A DNA stretch of 6,293 nucleotides from Bacillota bacterium (lineage in GTDB: Bacteria > Bacillota > Bacilli > Alicyclobacillales > SLC66). Below are positions 5,381 through 6,293 of the stretch, in pieces (position 1 is the first letter of the stretch; the number at the start of each line of letters is the position of its first letter). The position numbers were made by a program, and so were the translations under genes. The notes beneath the pieces are model-generated. The model did no database searches and had not been told where the DNA came from. It saw only the letters and a program-made list of their open reading frames with translations. Location: contig JAJZZT010000078.1 in the NCBI GenBank assembly GCA_021797415.1, positions 1 to 6,293 of the forward strand, given 5' to 3'.

Positions 5381-6123
5381 AGCAAAATGACCGCGCACGG
5401 CCCACACAGCCGAATCCCCACCGCGAAGACGCGCTTGCCATGTGCAGGCAATTGCGCGGCGACCTCGGGCACGCCCGGCGCGTCGCGGCATATGCGACGA
5501 CACTGTTTGACGCGTGCGCCGGACATCTGCACCAAGACTTTCTGTCGCCAGACGATCTCTTTGCGCGTCTTTCACTTGCCGCCTGGCTTCACGATATCGG
5601 GAAAATCGTGGCGTTTGAACAGCACCAGGAACACAGCCGCTATCTTGTGGAGAATAGCGCGCACACCCGGAACTGGGACGCGGCGCTGCGCGCGGATGTC
5701 GCCGCGCTGTGCGCCGTGCATCGCCGTCGCTTCCGGCGCAACTGGCGGAAAAAACGACTGCGCGGCCAATTGGGACTGCTGCAGATGGCGGCTCTTCTGC
5801 GCATTGCCGACGGTCTGGACCGGAGTCACGAAACGGGCGTGACCATCCTGGCGTCCATGGAACGCGATGCGCTGTATCTGAAGACGCACGGCCTGCGCCA
5901 GGATGACGGAGATCGCCTTTTATCGCGCAAGGCGGATGTGTTTGAAGACGCTTTCGACCGTCCGCTGGTGCTCTTTGCGGCCGCAAACGCCCTATCCGGA
6001 ATCAGATCGCCTGCACAGAGGACTTTGTCACATGTCCCCTTGGCGGACTGCGCCGCGCCGGCGGGCGAACCAGACAATCCACGTCTTCCTCAGCGTGTTT
6101 TGCAATCGGATCGCGACAAGTGA
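5377..6123 (+). CDS. Stand-alone HD-domain protein related to the Ppx/GppA C-terminal domain
   Basis: This 248-residue protein has a complete HD metal-site pattern: His32, LHDIGK (71-76) with His72-Asp73, EHSRYL with His86, AVHRRR with His115, and ADGLDRSH (144-151) with Asp148. The later part, LLRIADGLDRSH and then VTILAS, runs parallel to LVRLAEAMDQRR and ITSLVA in the Ppx protein at the head of the operon, so it looks like a free copy of that C-terminal domain. HD proteins of this type are usually metal-dependent phosphohydrolases; the substrate is unknown. The ATG overlaps the previous stop (ATGA), and GAAGG lies six bases upstream. The last 31 residues (218-248) are Pro- and Arg-rich, look non-conserved, and are encoded opposite a minus-strand gene. 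Confidence 0.85.
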   Translation: MKQNDRARPTQPNPHREDALAMCRQLRGDLGHARRVAAYATTLFDACAGHLHQDFLSPDDLFARLSLAAWLHDIGKIVAFEQHQEHSRYLVENSAHTRNWDAALRADVAALCAVHRRRFRRNWRKKRLRGQLGLLQMAALLRIADGLDRSHETGVTILASMERDALYLKTHGLRQDDGDRLLSRKADVFEDAFDRPLVLFAAANALSGIRSPAQRTLSHVPLADCAAPAGEPDNPRLPQRVLQSDRDK

Positions 6124-6293
6124 AATGATAAAGGCGCCGATCACAGGCACGTATGAAAATGGACCAAAATACGCCTCAACAGCGGGATCGTGCCCGACCA
6201 TTCCACCCGCCGTCCAGGCGAGCGCCGCCGTCCCGAGCGCCTGCAGTAGCCTGCTTTGCGAAAGCACACGGGCCATGGCATTGCTTGCGGACA
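6028..6293 (-). CDS. Small hydrophobic membrane protein of unknown function, probably 5'-truncated
   Basis: The frame ends at TGA 6030-6028 and contains an ATG at 6276 giving 82 residues. It stays open to the window edge, adding at least SASNA, and the partial codon at the edge is NTG, a possible start. No Shine-Dalgarno sequence precedes the ATG at 6276, so the true start may be at or beyond the edge. Counting from the ATG at 6276, hydrophobic segments lie at about 9-27 and 42-58, separated by HDPAVEAYFGPF, and a basic tail follows (WFARRRG at 69-75), suggesting two membrane helices with a positive cytosolic end. I do not recognise a family. It overlaps the 3' end of the HD gene by 96 bp in convergent orientation. 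Confidence 0.55.
   Translation of the reverse strand, partial: SASNAMARVLSQSRLLQALGTAALAWTAGGMVGHDPAVEAYFGPFSYVPVIGAFIISLVAIRLQNTLRKTWIVWFARRRGAVRQGDM

Overview
The window is GC-rich DNA with strong AGGAGG-type ribosome binding sites, a suf iron-sulfur locus that starts with sufC, and a secreted YaaH-like family 18 glycosyl hydrolase. Together these suggest a GC-rich Firmicute, perhaps of the Alicyclobacillaceae type. The phylum is moderately secure; the family is a guess.

Left part (1-844, minus strand): the first 18 codons of sufC run off the left edge. Upstream of it lie a sigma-A-like promoter, a textbook IscR type 1 operator placed at the expected transcription start, and a 374-bp gap to sufT. 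That gap holds a 145-bp imperfect palindrome (279-423) and two nearly identical 51-bp direct repeats exactly 160 bp apart. The right-hand repeat copy contains the sufT stop codon. sufT encodes a DUF59/MIP18-type Fe-S maturation factor and points towards sufC.

Middle (845-2314, plus strand): divergent from sufT is a gene for an exported GH18 protein with a signal peptide, a possible SH3-like stretch and a C-terminal TIM-barrel domain.

Right part (2390-6123, plus strand): four close-packed co-directional genes encode a Ppx/GppA phosphatase, two tandem paralogous thymidylate-kinase-like P-loop proteins, and a stand-alone HD-domain protein resembling the C-terminal domain of Ppx/GppA. Gaps are 22 bp, 14 bp and a 4-bp ATGA overlap, so an operon is very likely. 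The first gene has no Shine-Dalgarno sequence and a -10 box six bases before its ATG, so its mRNA may be leaderless. Both kinase-like proteins lack the usual dTMP-binding motif but share their own conserved motifs, and the second has Arg for the Walker A Lys. The Ppx C-terminal domain has lost its HD motif (HR), while the stand-alone HD protein keeps it. This module is the best candidate for an undescribed system; a link to polyphosphate, (p)ppGpp or nucleotide metabolism is inference only.

Right edge (6028-6293, minus strand): a small membrane protein gene, probably cut at its 5' end by the window, overlaps the 3' end of the HD gene convergently by 96 bp.
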